A stretch of 19,222 nucleotides of DNA from JAZNUH01 sp045592225 (GCA_045592225.1 JAZNUH010000090.1:1-19222), one strand, 5' to 3'; counted from the first letter of the stretch, positions 7,613-16,226 are shown. Notes: generated by a model not told the origin, from the sequence alone. Made by a program: numbers and translations.

Positions 7613-10228
7613 TTGAAGGAAATAGATAAAATTTACAATCCCTCGGAGGTTGAGGACAAATTATATAAAAAATGGGTGGACGGAGAATACTTTAAAGCCG
7701 TACCCTCTCCCGACAAGAAACCCTTTTCTATAGTTATACCCCCTCCAAACGTAACAGGTCAGCTGCACATGGGACATGCTCTTGACGAAACTCTGCAGGA
7801 TATTCTTATCCGTTTTAAGAGAATGCAGGGCTACAGCACCCTGTGGCTTCCCGGTACAGACCATGCGGGTATTGCTACACAGATTAAGGTTGAAGAGCAG
7901 CTTCGTGGCGAGGGTCTTACACGTTACGATTTAGGACGTGAAAAGTTCCTGGAACGCGTTTGGGAATGGAAAAATATGTACGGCAACAGAATTATCAATC
8001 AGCTGAAAAAGCTTGGTAGTTCCTGTGACTGGAGCAGGGAGCGTTTTACAATGGACGCAGGCTGCTCAAAGGCTGTACGTGAAGTGTTTGTTACACTTTA
8101 TGAAAAAGGACTTATTTACAAAGGAAACAGAATTATAAACTGGTGCCCCAACTGTACAACAGCTCTGTCCGATGCCGAGGTTGAATATTCCGAGCAGGGC
8201 GGACATTTCTGGTACATTAAATACCCCATTGACGGAGAAGACGGATACCTTACAATAGCTACAACCCGTCCCGAAACATTATTGGGTGATACAGCGGTTG
8301 CTGTTAATCCCGAGGACGAAAGATTTACACATCTTGTTGGCAAAAATCTTATTCTGCCTCTGGTTGGAAGAAAGATTCCTGTTATTGCCGACAGCTATGT
8401 TGATAAAGAATTTGGTACAGGTGCGGTTAAAATTACGCCTGCACACGACCCCAACGACTTTGAAGTTGGTATGCGTCATAACCTTGAACAGATTAAGGTA
8501 TTAAATGACGATGCAACCATTAACAAAAACGGCGGTATCTATGAAGGACTCGACCGTTATGAGGCACGTCGCCGCATAGTTGAAGACCTTGAAAAGGGCG
8601 GATACCTTTTAAAGATAGAAGAACATTCTCACAATGTAGGTACCTGCTACCGTTGTAAAACAACAGTTGAGCCTATGACAAGTGATCAGTGGTTTGTTAA
8701 GATGGCTCCTTTGGCTGAAGAAGCTATAAGAGTTGTTAAGGACGAAACAGTTAAGTTTGTTCCCGACCGCTTCAGCAAAACATACCTCAACTGGATGGAA
8801 AATGTTCATGACTGGTGTATTTCCCGTCAGCTTTGGTGGGGTCACAGAATACCTGCTTTCTACTGTGAAAAGTGCGGCAAGATGGTTGTAAGCCGCGAAG
8901 ATGCTCCCGTTTGTGAATGTGGCGGTGCAATGAAGCAGGAGGACGATGTACTTGATACATGGTTCAGCTCGGCACTCTGGCCCTTCTCAACACTCGGCTG
9001 GCCTGATAAGACAGAGGATCTGGCATACTACTATCCCACAAGCGTGCTTGTAACAGGATATGATATTATCTTCTTCTGGGTTGCAAGAATGATTTTCTCG
9101 GGTATGGAACATATGAAGGAAGAACCCTTCAAACACGTATTTATTCACGGCCTTGTTCGTGACAGTCAGGGACGTAAGATGTCCAAATCTCTGGGCAACG
9201 GTATCGATCCCCTTGAAATTATAGAAAAGTACGGTGCTGATGCACTCAGAATGACTCTTGCAACAGGTAACTCACCAGGAAACGATATGCGTTTCTATAT
9301 TGAAAGAGTTGAGGCAAGCCGTAACTTTGCAAACAAGCTGTGGAATGCCGCACGCTTTGTTATGATGAATCTTGACATCGATAAAATCACATTACCTGAA
9401 AATCCTGCCATTGAGGATAAATGGGTACTTTCAAAATACAATAAGCTTGTAAAAGAAGTAACAGAAAACTTAGAGCATTTCGAAGTTGGTATTGCTATGA
9501 GCAAGGTTTACGACTTTGTGTGGGATGTATTCTGTGACTGGTATATCGAGCTTGTAAAACCCCGCCTTTATGACGATGCTTGCGAAAGCAAAAAGGATGC
9601 CCAGAACACACTTGCTTATGTTCTTACAGGAACACTTAAGCTTTTGCATCCCTTTATGCCTTTTATAACCGAAGAAATCTACTGTGCACTTCCCGTTGAG
9701 GATGAAAGCATTGTTATTTCCAAGTGGCCTGAATATAATGAAGCACTTTGCTTTGAAAAGGAAGAAGCAGATATGGAAATTATCTGCGAGGCTATTAAGG
9801 GAATAAGAAATGTTCGTGCAGAAATGAACATCCCCCCTTCAAAGAAGGCAGCTCTTATTGCTATTACACAAAATGCAGACCTGTTCAAATCAGGCGAGGC
9901 ATTCTTTATGAAGCTTGCAGGCGCATCCGAGCTTATTGTAAAGGCAGAAAAGGATGATGAGTGTGCAAATACAGTAAGTGTAGCAGTAAACGGTGCAGAA
10001 CTTTTAATGCCCACAGACCAGCTTATTGACAAGGAAAAAGAGCTTGCACGTCTTACCAAGGAAAAAGCAAATCTTGAAAGTGAAATCAAGAGAGTTGAAG
10101 GCAAGCTTTCAAATCAGGGCTTTTTGGCAAAGGCTCCTGCAAAACTGGTTGAAGAAGAAAAAGCCAAGGGCGAAAAATACAAAGCTATGCTTGAAACAGT
10201 TTTAAAGAGTATAGAAGGACTGAAATAA
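7613..10228 (+). CDS. valS: Valine--tRNA ligase
   Basis: Class I aminoacyl-tRNA synthetase that charges tRNA-Val with valine in the cytoplasm. From TTG 7613 the protein is 871 residues, normal for ValRS. Seen features: HIGH motif as HMGH at residues 52-55 within PPPNVTGQLHMGH; CP1 editing domain around TTRPETLLGDTAVAVNP; a Cys-rich knuckle (CEKCG then CECGG); WWGHRIPAFYC; KMSKS at 522-526 in GRKMSKSLGN; an anticodon-binding alpha-helical region; and a C-terminal coiled coil (DKEKELARLTKEKANLES) ending at the stop. I prefer TTG 7613 (MKEIDKIYNPSEVEDKLY, as in clostridial ValRS) because GGAGAGTGAG at 7599-7608 is correctly spaced for it. GTG 7604 lies inside that site. The stop overlaps the folC start by one base. 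Confidence 0.95.
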   Translation: MKEIDKIYNPSEVEDKLYKKWVDGEYFKAVPSPDKKPFSIVIPPPNVTGQLHMGHALDETLQDILIRFKRMQGYSTLWLPGTDHAGIATQIKVEEQLRGEGLTRYDLGREKFLERVWEWKNMYGNRIINQLKKLGSSCDWSRERFTMDAGCSKAVREVFVTLYEKGLIYKGNRIINWCPNCTTALSDAEVEYSEQGGHFWYIKYPIDGEDGYLTIATTRPETLLGDTAVAVNPEDERFTHLVGKNLILPLVGRKIPVIADSYVDKEFGTGAVKITPAHDPNDFEVGMRHNLEQIKVLNDDATINKNGGIYEGLDRYEARRRIVEDLEKGGYLLKIEEHSHNVGTCYRCKTTVEPMTSDQWFVKMAPLAEEAIRVVKDETVKFVPDRFSKTYLNWMENVHDWCISRQLWWGHRIPAFYCEKCGKMVVSREDAPVCECGGAMKQEDDVLDTWFSSALWPFSTLGWPDKTEDLAYYYPTSVLVTGYDIIFFWVARMIFSGMEHMKEEPFKHVFIHGLVRDSQGRKMSKSLGNGIDPLEIIEKYGADALRMTLATGNSPGNDMRFYIERVEASRNFANKLWNAARFVMMNLDIDKITLPENPAIEDKWVLSKYNKLVKEVTENLEHFEVGIAMSKVYDFVWDVFCDWYIELVKPRLYDDACESKKDAQNTLAYVLTGTLKLLHPFMPFITEEIYCALPVEDESIVISKWPEYNEALCFEKEEADMEIICEAIKGIRNVRAEMNIPPSKKAALIAITQNADLFKSGEAFFMKLAGASELIVKAEKDDECANTVSVAVNGAELLMPTDQLIDKEKELARLTKEKANLESEIKRVEGKLSNQGFLAKAPAKLVEEEKAKGEKYKAMLETVLKSIEGLK

Positions 10229-11475
10229 TGACTTACAATGAGGCAATGAGCTTTATTCACGGCGCGCAAAAGCTGGGAACAAAGCTCGGACTGCATAATA
10301 TCGGGGAGCTGCTCGACAGACTGGGCAGACCCGACAGGCAAACGGAATTTATCCACGTTGCCGGCACAAACGGCAAGGGCACAGTTACAAATGCCCTTGC
10401 GAGAATACTTATGAGCAGCGGATACAGGGTGGGGTGTTACACTTCACCCTTTGTCAACTTTTTTGAAGAACGTATTGCGGTAAACGGTGAGCCTATAAGC
10501 AAAACCCGACTTGCCGAGCTGACAGAGGTGGTTAAAGCCGAATGTGAAAAAATGGACAACCACCCCACCGAGTTTGAAATAGTTACGGCAATAGGCTTTA
10601 TGTACTTTGCAGAGCAAAATTGCAGATACGTTGTGTGTGAGGTGGGACTTGGCGGACGTCTTGACGCGACAAATGTAATTGACCCGCCCCTGTGCAGTGT
10701 GATAACTTCAATAAATTTTGACCATATGGAATACTTAGGCAACACCATAGAGCAGATAGCGGCAGAAAAGTGCGGTATAATTAAATCCGGCTCACCTGTA
10801 GCGGTATATGCCGAACAGGAGGATGCGGCTATGAAGGTTATAGCAGACATCTGCAGGGAGAGAAACTGCAAAATGAGTGTTGCAAAGCTGCCCGAAATTA
10901 TATCTGCGGATTTGACAGGCAGCCACTTTAATTGCGGCATATATAAAGATTTGTATCTTCCTCTTTTAGGCGAGCATATGGTGAAAAATGCCTGTGCGGC
11001 GCTTTGTGCGGTGGACATACTGCGTGAGCAGGGAATAGATATCCCCGATACAGCGGTGTATGAAGGACTTGCAAAAACTGTTCACACCGGAAGGTTTGAA
11101 ATAATAGGCACAGACCCGCTTTTTATCATAGATGGCGCACACAATATTTCGGGTATTACCGCATTTAAACAGGCAACCCAAAAACTGCTTGCAGGGAAAA
11201 GACTTGTATTTATTATGGGAATGCTCCGTGACAAAGAATATATGCAGGCTTTAGAGCTTGTAGGAGCAATGCCCGAGTTGTTTATTGCGGTAACAGTACC
11301 ATCAATGCGTTCACTACCTGCAGAAGAGCTTGCGGAGTGTGCAAAAAAATACAATGGCAATGTTTACGTTGCAACCGATATACCCGATGCAGTAAGACAT
11401 GCCAAAGAGCAAAATGCCGATGCAATCCTTGCTTTCGGCTCGCTGTATATGTTAGGAGAGTTTCGTAACCTATGA
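10228..11475 (+). CDS. folC: Folylpolyglutamate synthase / dihydrofolate synthase
   Basis: 415-residue cytoplasmic Mur-ligase-family enzyme that adds glutamate to folates, and in many bacteria to dihydropteroate, using ATP. The ATP-binding loop AGTNGKGT is at residues 45-52. It is followed by GCYTSPFVNFFEERI, CEVGLGGRLDATN near 137-149, NFDHMEYLG, and DGAHN at 302-306 in the C-terminal domain. Length is normal. ATG 10228 shares its A with the valS TAA (TAATG), and AGAAGGA lies upstream, so translation is probably coupled. valS-folC is a familiar Firmicutes arrangement. The last codons overlap the lplA start by 4 nt. Confidence 0.93.
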   Translation: MTYNEAMSFIHGAQKLGTKLGLHNIGELLDRLGRPDRQTEFIHVAGTNGKGTVTNALARILMSSGYRVGCYTSPFVNFFEERIAVNGEPISKTRLAELTEVVKAECEKMDNHPTEFEIVTAIGFMYFAEQNCRYVVCEVGLGGRLDATNVIDPPLCSVITSINFDHMEYLGNTIEQIAAEKCGIIKSGSPVAVYAEQEDAAMKVIADICRERNCKMSVAKLPEIISADLTGSHFNCGIYKDLYLPLLGEHMVKNACAALCAVDILREQGIDIPDTAVYEGLAKTVHTGRFEIIGTDPLFIIDGAHNISGITAFKQATQKLLAGKRLVFIMGMLRDKEYMQALELVGAMPELFIAVTVPSMRSLPAEELAECAKKYNGNVYVATDIPDAVRHAKEQNADAILAFGSLYMLGEFRNL

Positions 11476-12437
11476 TTTTTATTGATAACAAATCCACCGA
11501 CCCCTATTTTAATATGGCACTTGAGGAATACCTTTTCACACAGCGCACCGACGATATTTGTGTGTTGTGGCAGAACTCGCCTGCCATAATAGTGGGCAAG
11601 CACCAAAACACCATGGCGGAAATAGACTATGAATATACAGTTCGCGAAAAAATACCCGTTGTACGCCGTATGACGGGCGGTGGTTGTGTTTTTCACGATT
11701 TGGGAAACCTGAATTTTACTTATATAGTAAACAGGGGGGAGTTTGGTGACTATGACGGTTTTACGCGCTCGCTCCGAAAATATATGGAAACTCTGGGACT
11801 TAAAGCAGAGCTTTCAGGCAGAAACGATTTGCTTATAGACGGCAGAAAATTTTCGGGTAATGCGCAGTGCTATCATAACGGCAGACTTTTGCACCACGGA
11901 ACAATACTGCTGGGTGCGGATATGACACGCCTTACCCTTGCACTTAAGCCGGATGAAGAAAAAATACAGTCAAAGGGAATAAAATCGGTAAAAAGCCGCG
12001 TTGCAAATATAAACGAGTTTGTTGACATTTCGGCGGAGGAATTCCGCCGTGGATTTGGCAGGGCAATAATAAGTGAAACAGGCGCGGAAATTTATGAGCT
12101 TACAGATACGGATAAGGAAGAAATATCTGCACTTGCAAAATCCAAGTACAGCACTTATGAGTGGAATTTCGGTTACTCGCCCAAGTATTCCTTCCGCAAA
12201 AAGAAGCGTCTTTCAGGCGGAAGTGTAGAGGTGCTTATGGATATAAATGAGGGCGTAATAGAAAATATAACCCTGTTTGGAGATTTTTTCTCGGAGAGGG
12301 ATATCAGCGAGCTTACTCAGGCACTCAAAGGCAAAAAACACGAAAGCAACACTCTTGCGGAAATTATTGGTGCAATAGGAATAGAAAAATATTTAAGAGG
12401 TGTAACAGCAGAAGAATTTTTATCTTGTGTTATTTAA
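11472..12437 (+). CDS. lplA: Lipoate--protein ligase
   Basis: 321-residue ligase that attaches lipoate, through lipoyl-AMP, to lipoyl domains such as GcvH or 2-oxoacid dehydrogenase E2. Visible motifs are NMALEEYL near the N-terminus, the RRMTGGGCVFHDLGNLN lipoate/ATP-binding loop (RRMTGGG at 65-71), SGNAQ, HHGTILLGADM, and SKGIKSVKSRVANI with the candidate catalytic lysine K168. A C-terminal accessory domain follows. The start ATG 11472 overlaps the folC TGA as ATGA, so it is the third gene of a translationally coupled operon. Its 3' end contains the promoter of the next gene. No target protein is encoded in this window. Confidence 0.92.
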   Translation: MIFIDNKSTDPYFNMALEEYLFTQRTDDICVLWQNSPAIIVGKHQNTMAEIDYEYTVREKIPVVRRMTGGGCVFHDLGNLNFTYIVNRGEFGDYDGFTRSLRKYMETLGLKAELSGRNDLLIDGRKFSGNAQCYHNGRLLHHGTILLGADMTRLTLALKPDEEKIQSKGIKSVKSRVANINEFVDISAEEFRRGFGRAIISETGAEIYELTDTDKEEISALAKSKYSTYEWNFGYSPKYSFRKKKRLSGGSVEVLMDINEGVIENITLFGDFFSERDISELTQALKGKKHESNTLAEIIGAIGIEKYLRGVTAEEFLSCVI

Positions 12438-12453
12438 AAAATCATATTATAAT
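12425..12453 (+). promoter_or_regulatory. Promoter of the zinc-ribbon/mecA pair
   Basis: TTGTGT (12425-12430), 17-bp spacer, perfect TATAAT (12448-12453). The -35 lies inside the last codons of lplA. No terminator separates lplA from this unit, so readthrough from valS is also possible. Confidence 0.6.
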
Positions 12454-12485
12454 AGAAGTATAAAATACAGAAAGGGGAGCCGAAA

Positions 12486-12857
12486 ATGGATAAAGATACT
12501 TTGTTCTCAACCATTAAGGAAGGATTTACAAAGACAACACAGACTGCAGTAAAAAAATCAAACGAAATTATCGAGGTTACAAAACTTCGCATTTCAATAG
12601 CCGACGGAGAGGCTGATGTTGCAAAAATAATGCGTCGTATCGGTGAAACGGTATACACTGCATACAAAAACGAAGAGGCTCCGGAGGTTTCTCTTGAAGA
12701 ACTGTGCGCAGAAGCGGACGAGAAGATGGAAATGCTTGATGCACTTCGCGAAAAACTCAGTGCCGCAAAGAAGATGAAGCGCTGTGCAAACTGCAAAGCG
12801 GAAATGGATGCCGATGCAGAATTCTGCTCGAAATGTGGCACACATTTTGAAGAATAA
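12486..12857 (+). CDS. Small coiled-coil protein with C-terminal zinc ribbon
   Basis: 123-residue cytoplasmic protein of unknown function. The start ATG 12486 follows AAAGGGGAG. Residues about 5-95 are predicted helical, rich in Lys, Glu and Ala, and compatible with coiled coil. Residues 97-120 form a zinc ribbon with C100-x2-C103-x10-C114-x2-C117-G. There is no signal peptide or membrane helix. It lies 32 nt upstream of the MecA-like gene and probably shares its promoter. Similar short double-zinc-ribbon proteins occur widely in Clostridia with no assigned role, and no function is claimed here. Confidence 0.8.
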   Translation: MDKDTLFSTIKEGFTKTTQTAVKKSNEIIEVTKLRISIADGEADVAKIMRRIGETVYTAYKNEEAPEVSLEELCAEADEKMEMLDALREKLSAAKKMKRCANCKAEMDADAEFCSKCGTHFEE

Positions 12858-12889
12858 CAGAAAAAAATAACACGAGGACGGTGATTGAT

Positions 12890-13486
12890 GTGAGGATAGA
12901 GAAAATCAATGGCAACAAGATAAAGATTACCGTTACACAAGATGATATGATGCAATGGGGAGTCAGCATAGAAACCATTGCGGAAGACCCGTCCGAGGCA
13001 CACGATTGGCTTTGGCACATATTAATGCAGGCGGAAAGTGAAGCCGATTTTGATATTCAAAATTCACAGCTTGCCGTAGAAGCCATGCCGGGTAAGAACA
13101 ACGAAATTGTACTGTTTCTGACGCGGCTCGGGGAAGAAACAGATGCCGCCAGAACAAAAAGGAGCAGATACCGTATAAAACAACCTGTGCAGATGCGGGA
13201 AGCAACCTCGCTTTTATACGCTTTTGAAAGCTTTGACCATTTATGCAGATTTGCGAAGGAATGGGAGAGTATGGGGGAAAAGAGCAGTATATATGTATAT
13301 GAAGGCAGATACTATTTGTTTATGACGTGGGATAAGGGGTTGTGCAGCGAAGAACAAATTCATTCATTTGTTTCCGAATTTGCAGACCGTGTACCCCTGT
13401 CGGTGCAGAGTACATCCTTTTTGAAGGAACATGGCAAGGTTGTTTGTGAAGAAAACGGAATAGAAACAATAAGAAAAAATTTTTAA
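12890..13486 (+). CDS. mecA: MecA-like adaptor protein
   Basis: 198 residues from GTG 12890. That start gives MRIEKINGNKIKITVT, the typical MecA N-terminus, and GGTGA at 12880-12884 is well spaced; GTG 12881 in the same frame sits too close to any ribosome binding site. Two domains are visible. The N-terminal substrate-recognition half runs to about residue 75. The C-terminal half, from about 105, has LYAFESFDHLCRFAKE, SIYVYEGRYYLFM and FLKEHGKVV ending IRKNF. This matches the architecture of Bacillus MecA, which delivers ComK and other substrates to ClpC-ClpP. In a Clostridia host without an obvious comK the substrate is unknown. It is the last gene of its unit, before a bidirectional terminator. 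Confidence 0.85.
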   Translation: MRIEKINGNKIKITVTQDDMMQWGVSIETIAEDPSEAHDWLWHILMQAESEADFDIQNSQLAVEAMPGKNNEIVLFLTRLGEETDAARTKRSRYRIKQPVQMREATSLLYAFESFDHLCRFAKEWESMGEKSSIYVYEGRYYLFMTWDKGLCSEEQIHSFVSEFADRVPLSVQSTSFLKEHGKVVCEENGIETIRKNF

Positions 13487-13500
13487 AAAGCGGATTTGAA

Positions 13501-13533
13501 AAAAAGGTCGGTGTGATTTACACCGACCTTTTT
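13501..13533. terminator. Bidirectional intrinsic terminator between mecA and the AlkD-like gene
   Basis: A5, stem GGTCGGTGT (13506-13514), loop GATTT, stem ACACCGACC (13520-13528), then T5. The symmetrical A and T tracts allow use in both directions. The stop codon of the minus-strand gene (13518-13520) lies within the hairpin. Confidence 0.9.
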
Positions 13534-14198
13534 AATGTCTTCAGGTATTTTTTAATTTCTTCTGGAATGCGGTAGCTTTCAACCGCCTTTTGTATTGTTT
13601 TATTGTGCACCCATGCACCGAGCCTTTTGTCTGTAAGATATTTGATTGCGCTGTCATATTGCTTTGCAAGTGCGGTGGCAAAATACCAGGCAATCATCAT
13701 ATTTACATAGTATTCGTCTGATTTTACTGCGGCAACCTTCAGCATGTATTCTTCCTTGAACCCCTCATCCAGATACAGCTTCATTAAAAGTCCGATGGCA
13801 TATCGCACAGTGTAAGGTTTGCCGGATTCTATCCACTCATATATTTTTGAAATAAGCTTGTCGGTATTCTTTTTAAAAACCGCAGGTAAAAACATATCAC
13901 AGGTTGCCCAATTGTCGATGTAAGGCAGAAAACGCTCAGTTTCGAGCAATGCCCTGTCAAAATCCTTTATATGCTCTAGCGTAAACGCATGCAGATTATT
14001 CTCCTCGTAAAAGGTATGTGGAAGAACTCTTAAGAATTTGTCTGCTTCATCAGTTTTTGCAAATTCCTTTGCAAATTTTCGCAGAACAGGTATGCGAACA
14101 CCCATTATAAGGTCAGGGTCAATGGTTGGCATAAGCTTTGCGTGAAACTCTTTGTACTTTGCATCGGCAAGGGATAAAAGCTTTTGTGTAGTATTCAT
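13518..14198 (-). CDS. AlkD-like DNA alkylation repair protein (HEAT-repeat glycosylase family)
   Basis: 226-residue all-helical cytoplasmic protein of the DNA alkylation repair (AlkC/AlkD, PF08713-type) family, whose characterised members excise positively charged alkylpurines. Seen: MGVRIPVLRKFAKEF near residue 32, EENNLHAF near 65, and IDNWATCDMF with W97 and D101. W97 and D101 correspond in spacing to Trp109 and Asp113 of Bacillus cereus AlkD as I recall them. A later VRYAIGLLMKLY has R132, a candidate for the conserved Arg. The start ATG (14196-14198) follows AGGTGG, 8 nt after the cinA stop, so the two form a minus-strand operon. Annotation as a DNA glycosylase is by family. Some relatives may be inactive. 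Confidence 0.85.
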   Translation of the reverse strand: MNTTQKLLSLADAKYKEFHAKLMPTIDPDLIMGVRIPVLRKFAKEFAKTDEADKFLRVLPHTFYEENNLHAFTLEHIKDFDRALLETERFLPYIDNWATCDMFLPAVFKKNTDKLISKIYEWIESGKPYTVRYAIGLLMKLYLDEGFKEEYMLKVAAVKSDEYYVNMMIAWYFATALAKQYDSAIKYLTDKRLGAWVHNKTIQKAVESYRIPEEIKKYLKTLKRSV

Positions 14199-14206
14199 TT
14201 GACCAC

Positions 14207-15430
14207 CTACAAAGTAACTCTGACTGCGTTAAGGGCATGCAGTGCAGCAGAACGTCTTATTCTGGCTCTGTCACCGGCGAGATTAAGCTGAATGGCGGAG
14301 GTTTTGTGCTTTGTTGAAATGCCTATATACACGAGACCTATCGGCTTTGATACTGAACCTCCTCCGGGACCGGCAATACCCGTTGTGGAGATGCCAATGT
14401 CCGATTCTGAACGCAGACGAATACATTGTGCCATTTCCTTTGCTGTTTCAGGACTTACTGCACCAAATTTTGCAATGGTGGAATGTGACACACCGAGACG
14501 TTCCTTTGCTTCGTTTGAATATGTAACTATGCCCTCGGTAAATACTTTTGAAATTCCCGGCACGTCGATAAGCATTGAAGCAATCATACCACCGGTGCAT
14601 GATTCGGCAACTGCAATAGTCTTGCCTGCTCGCAACAGAAGGTTACCCACAGTTGAAGCCATAGAGGAATTATCTCCCGTAGCATAAACACGGTTGCCTA
14701 TCCTACGACGTATTTGTGCTTCTACAGAGGCTATAAGCGATTCTGCCTCGGCAGAAGATGAGGCACTTGCAGTTATACGCAGAGTAACCTCGCCTTCCTT
14801 GGCGTAGGGAGCAACGGTAGGATTTGCGCTCTGTGTCAAATCACGAATCTGTTCTTCAAGAGCAGATTCGCCTATGCCGAAAATGCGGAGAACGCGTGAA
14901 TGTATTCCCTTGCCGTGTAAATTTTTAAGGAAGGGAAGCACCTGCCCGTCAAACATAGGCTTCATTTCGCGGGGCGGACCGGGCATAAGAATGATATATT
15001 TGTTGTCTTTTTGCAGTATGCAACCGGGAGCGGTACCGTAATCATTTTTTAAAATGATGCAGCCCTCGGGCATCATTGCCTGTTTTATGTTATTATCAGT
15101 CATTACTCTGCCAAGCTTTGAAAAGAATTCTTTCATAGCGTCCAGTGACGGCTGATGAAGTACAAGCTTTGCACCGCAAAGTGCGGCTGCAGTTTCCTTT
15201 GTAAGGTCATCGGCAGTGGGACCAAGACCGCCTGTAATTATAAGAATATCAGCACGGCTCAAAGCCAGCGAAAGCGCGGAGGTAAGTCGTTCGGGATTAT
15301 CCCCTACAACTGTTTCAAAATAAACACCCACACCGGCTTCGCCTAAACGCTCGGATATGTATTGTGCGTTGGTGTTTACAATTTGACCTAACAGAAGCTC
15401 TGTGCCAACGGCAATTATTTCAGCATTCAT
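14207..15430 (-). CDS. cinA: CinA-like protein (MoCF domain plus NMN deamidase-type domain)
   Basis: 407-residue cytoplasmic protein. The start ATG (15428-15430) is chosen because an AAAGGAGGG ribosome binding site lies just upstream and the product begins MNAEIIAVGTELLLGQ, the usual CinA start. The N-terminal MoaB/Mog-like domain has ITGGLGPTADDLT (GGLGPTADDLT at 67-77) and MPGPPREMKPMF. The C-terminal PncC-like domain has AVAESCTGGMIAS (C278) and TGIAGPGGGS. Full-length family members can hydrolyse ADP-ribose and deamidate NMN for pyridine nucleotide recycling. In streptococci the gene is competence-induced. It is the first gene of the operon with the AlkD-like gene, under its own promoter, and converges on mecA. 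Confidence 0.93.
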   Translation of the reverse strand: MNAEIIAVGTELLLGQIVNTNAQYISERLGEAGVGVYFETVVGDNPERLTSALSLALSRADILIITGGLGPTADDLTKETAAALCGAKLVLHQPSLDAMKEFFSKLGRVMTDNNIKQAMMPEGCIILKNDYGTAPGCILQKDNKYIILMPGPPREMKPMFDGQVLPFLKNLHGKGIHSRVLRIFGIGESALEEQIRDLTQSANPTVAPYAKEGEVTLRITASASSSAEAESLIASVEAQIRRRIGNRVYATGDNSSMASTVGNLLLRAGKTIAVAESCTGGMIASMLIDVPGISKVFTEGIVTYSNEAKERLGVSHSTIAKFGAVSPETAKEMAQCIRLRSESDIGISTTGIAGPGGGSVSKPIGLVYIGISTKHKTSAIQLNLAGDRARIRRSAALHALNAVRVTL

Positions 15431-15453
15431 TAAAAACCCTCCTTTATAATTGT

Positions 15454-15483
15454 ATTTTATCATTAAAGCCCGGGTCTTGTCAA
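15454..15483 (-). promoter_or_regulatory. Promoter of cinA and the AlkD-like gene
   Basis: On the minus strand, TTGACA (15483-15478), 18-bp spacer, TAAAAT (15459-15454) preceded by TGA, an extended -10. It lies 24 nt upstream of the cinA ATG, so the leader is short. Confidence 0.65.
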
Positions 15484-15516
15484 ATTGTATGAGAAGACAC
15501 AATTTTTATAAATCAC

Positions 15517-15545
15517 TTGAAAAGTAACGGATAATATTATAAAAT
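15517..15545 (+). promoter_or_regulatory. Promoter of the phosphoribosyltransferase gene
   Basis: TTGAAA (15517-15522), 17-bp spacer, TAAAAT (15540-15545). An alternative -10 in the same AT-rich run cannot be excluded. It is divergent from the cinA promoter, about 35 bp away. Confidence 0.6.
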
Positions 15546-15577
15546 AACAAAAGAAATGAAAAAGGAGTTAATAAGTT

Positions 15578-16144
15578 ATGGACAAGTATTATACAATTGA
15601 TATTGCAGGACTGAAAAGAGAGCTGCCTCTTTGCAGAGTAAATGACAACCTTTACATCGGTGCATTTATTATGTTCGGTGATGTTGAGGTTACAACGCAT
15701 GCAGCAACAGAGCTTTTGAAAAAAGCGCCCGAGCACGATATTATGATTACCGCCGAATCAAAGGGTATTCCCCTTCTTTACGAAATGGCAAGACAGTCGG
15801 GTAACAATAACTATGTTGTTGCACGAAAAGGCCCCAAGCTTTATATGAGGAATGTAACATATACCCGCGTAAATTCCATTACAACCGACCATGAGCAGAT
15901 TCTCTGTCTGGGCGAAGATGAAATTAAACTGATGCGCGGAAAAAGAGTGCTTATTATTGATGATGTTATCAGTACCGGCGAATCTCTCAAAGCCCTTGAA
16001 CAGCTTGTAAATCAGGTTGGAGGTAACATTGTGGGCAAAATGACCGTTTTGGCAGAGGGCGATGCCATTGACCGTAAGGATATAACATATCTTGCACCAT
16101 TACCTCTGTTCGATGGAGAAGGAAATGTAATTAAGCAAAAATAA
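15578..16144 (+). CDS. Purine-type phosphoribosyltransferase
   Basis: 188-residue cytoplasmic PRTase, behind AAAGGAG (15561-15567). It carries the PRPP-binding signature VLIIDDVISTGES at residues 124-136, the pyrophosphate-loop segment AESKGIPLLYEMAR (60-72), and the flexible loop region KLYMRNVTYTRVNS. The fold and length fit the adenine/xanthine phosphoribosyltransferase group, which salvages a purine base with PRPP to the nucleotide monophosphate. The base specificity is not determined by the motifs I can see; some relatives are purine-responsive regulators without a DNA-binding domain. It is a single-gene unit with its own promoter and terminator. Confidence 0.85.
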   Translation: MDKYYTIDIAGLKRELPLCRVNDNLYIGAFIMFGDVEVTTHAATELLKKAPEHDIMITAESKGIPLLYEMARQSGNNNYVVARKGPKLYMRNVTYTRVNSITTDHEQILCLGEDEIKLMRGKRVLIIDDVISTGESLKALEQLVNQVGGNIVGKMTVLAEGDAIDRKDITYLAPLPLFDGEGNVIKQK

Positions 16145-16153
16145 AAAAGGAAT

Positions 16154-16183
16154 AGCCGAGAGCCTTGCTCTTCGGCTGTTTTT
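16154..16183 (+). terminator. Intrinsic terminator of the phosphoribosyltransferase gene
   Basis: AGCCGA-GAGC (16154-16163), loop CTT, GCTC-T-TCGGCT (16167-16177) with one bulged T, then GTTTTT. It ends plus-strand transcription before the small-RNA interval. Confidence 0.85.
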
Positions 16184-16193
16184 ATGTTAGAAT

Positions 16194-16226
16194 AAAAAAG
16201 CCTTCCCCTAAAAAGGGGAAGGCTTT
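16194..16226 (-). terminator. Terminator of the candidate small RNA
   Basis: 13-bp stem AAAGCCTTCCCCT (16197-16209) with AGGGGAAGGCTTT (16214-16226) and a 4-nt loop. On the minus strand it is followed by six Us (16199-16194). On the plus strand no T tract follows, so it works mainly in the minus direction, where the only candidate transcript is the small RNA. Confidence 0.85.

Noticed and set aside
10437..11018. Minus-strand ORF of 193 codons opposite folC
   Set aside because: It is antisense to a clear FolC with all its motifs and has no recognisable domain.
12434..13018. Minus-strand ORF of 194 codons opposite the zinc-ribbon and mecA genes
   Set aside because: It spans two supported plus-strand genes, is rich in Ser and Phe as antisense shadows often are, and has no domain.
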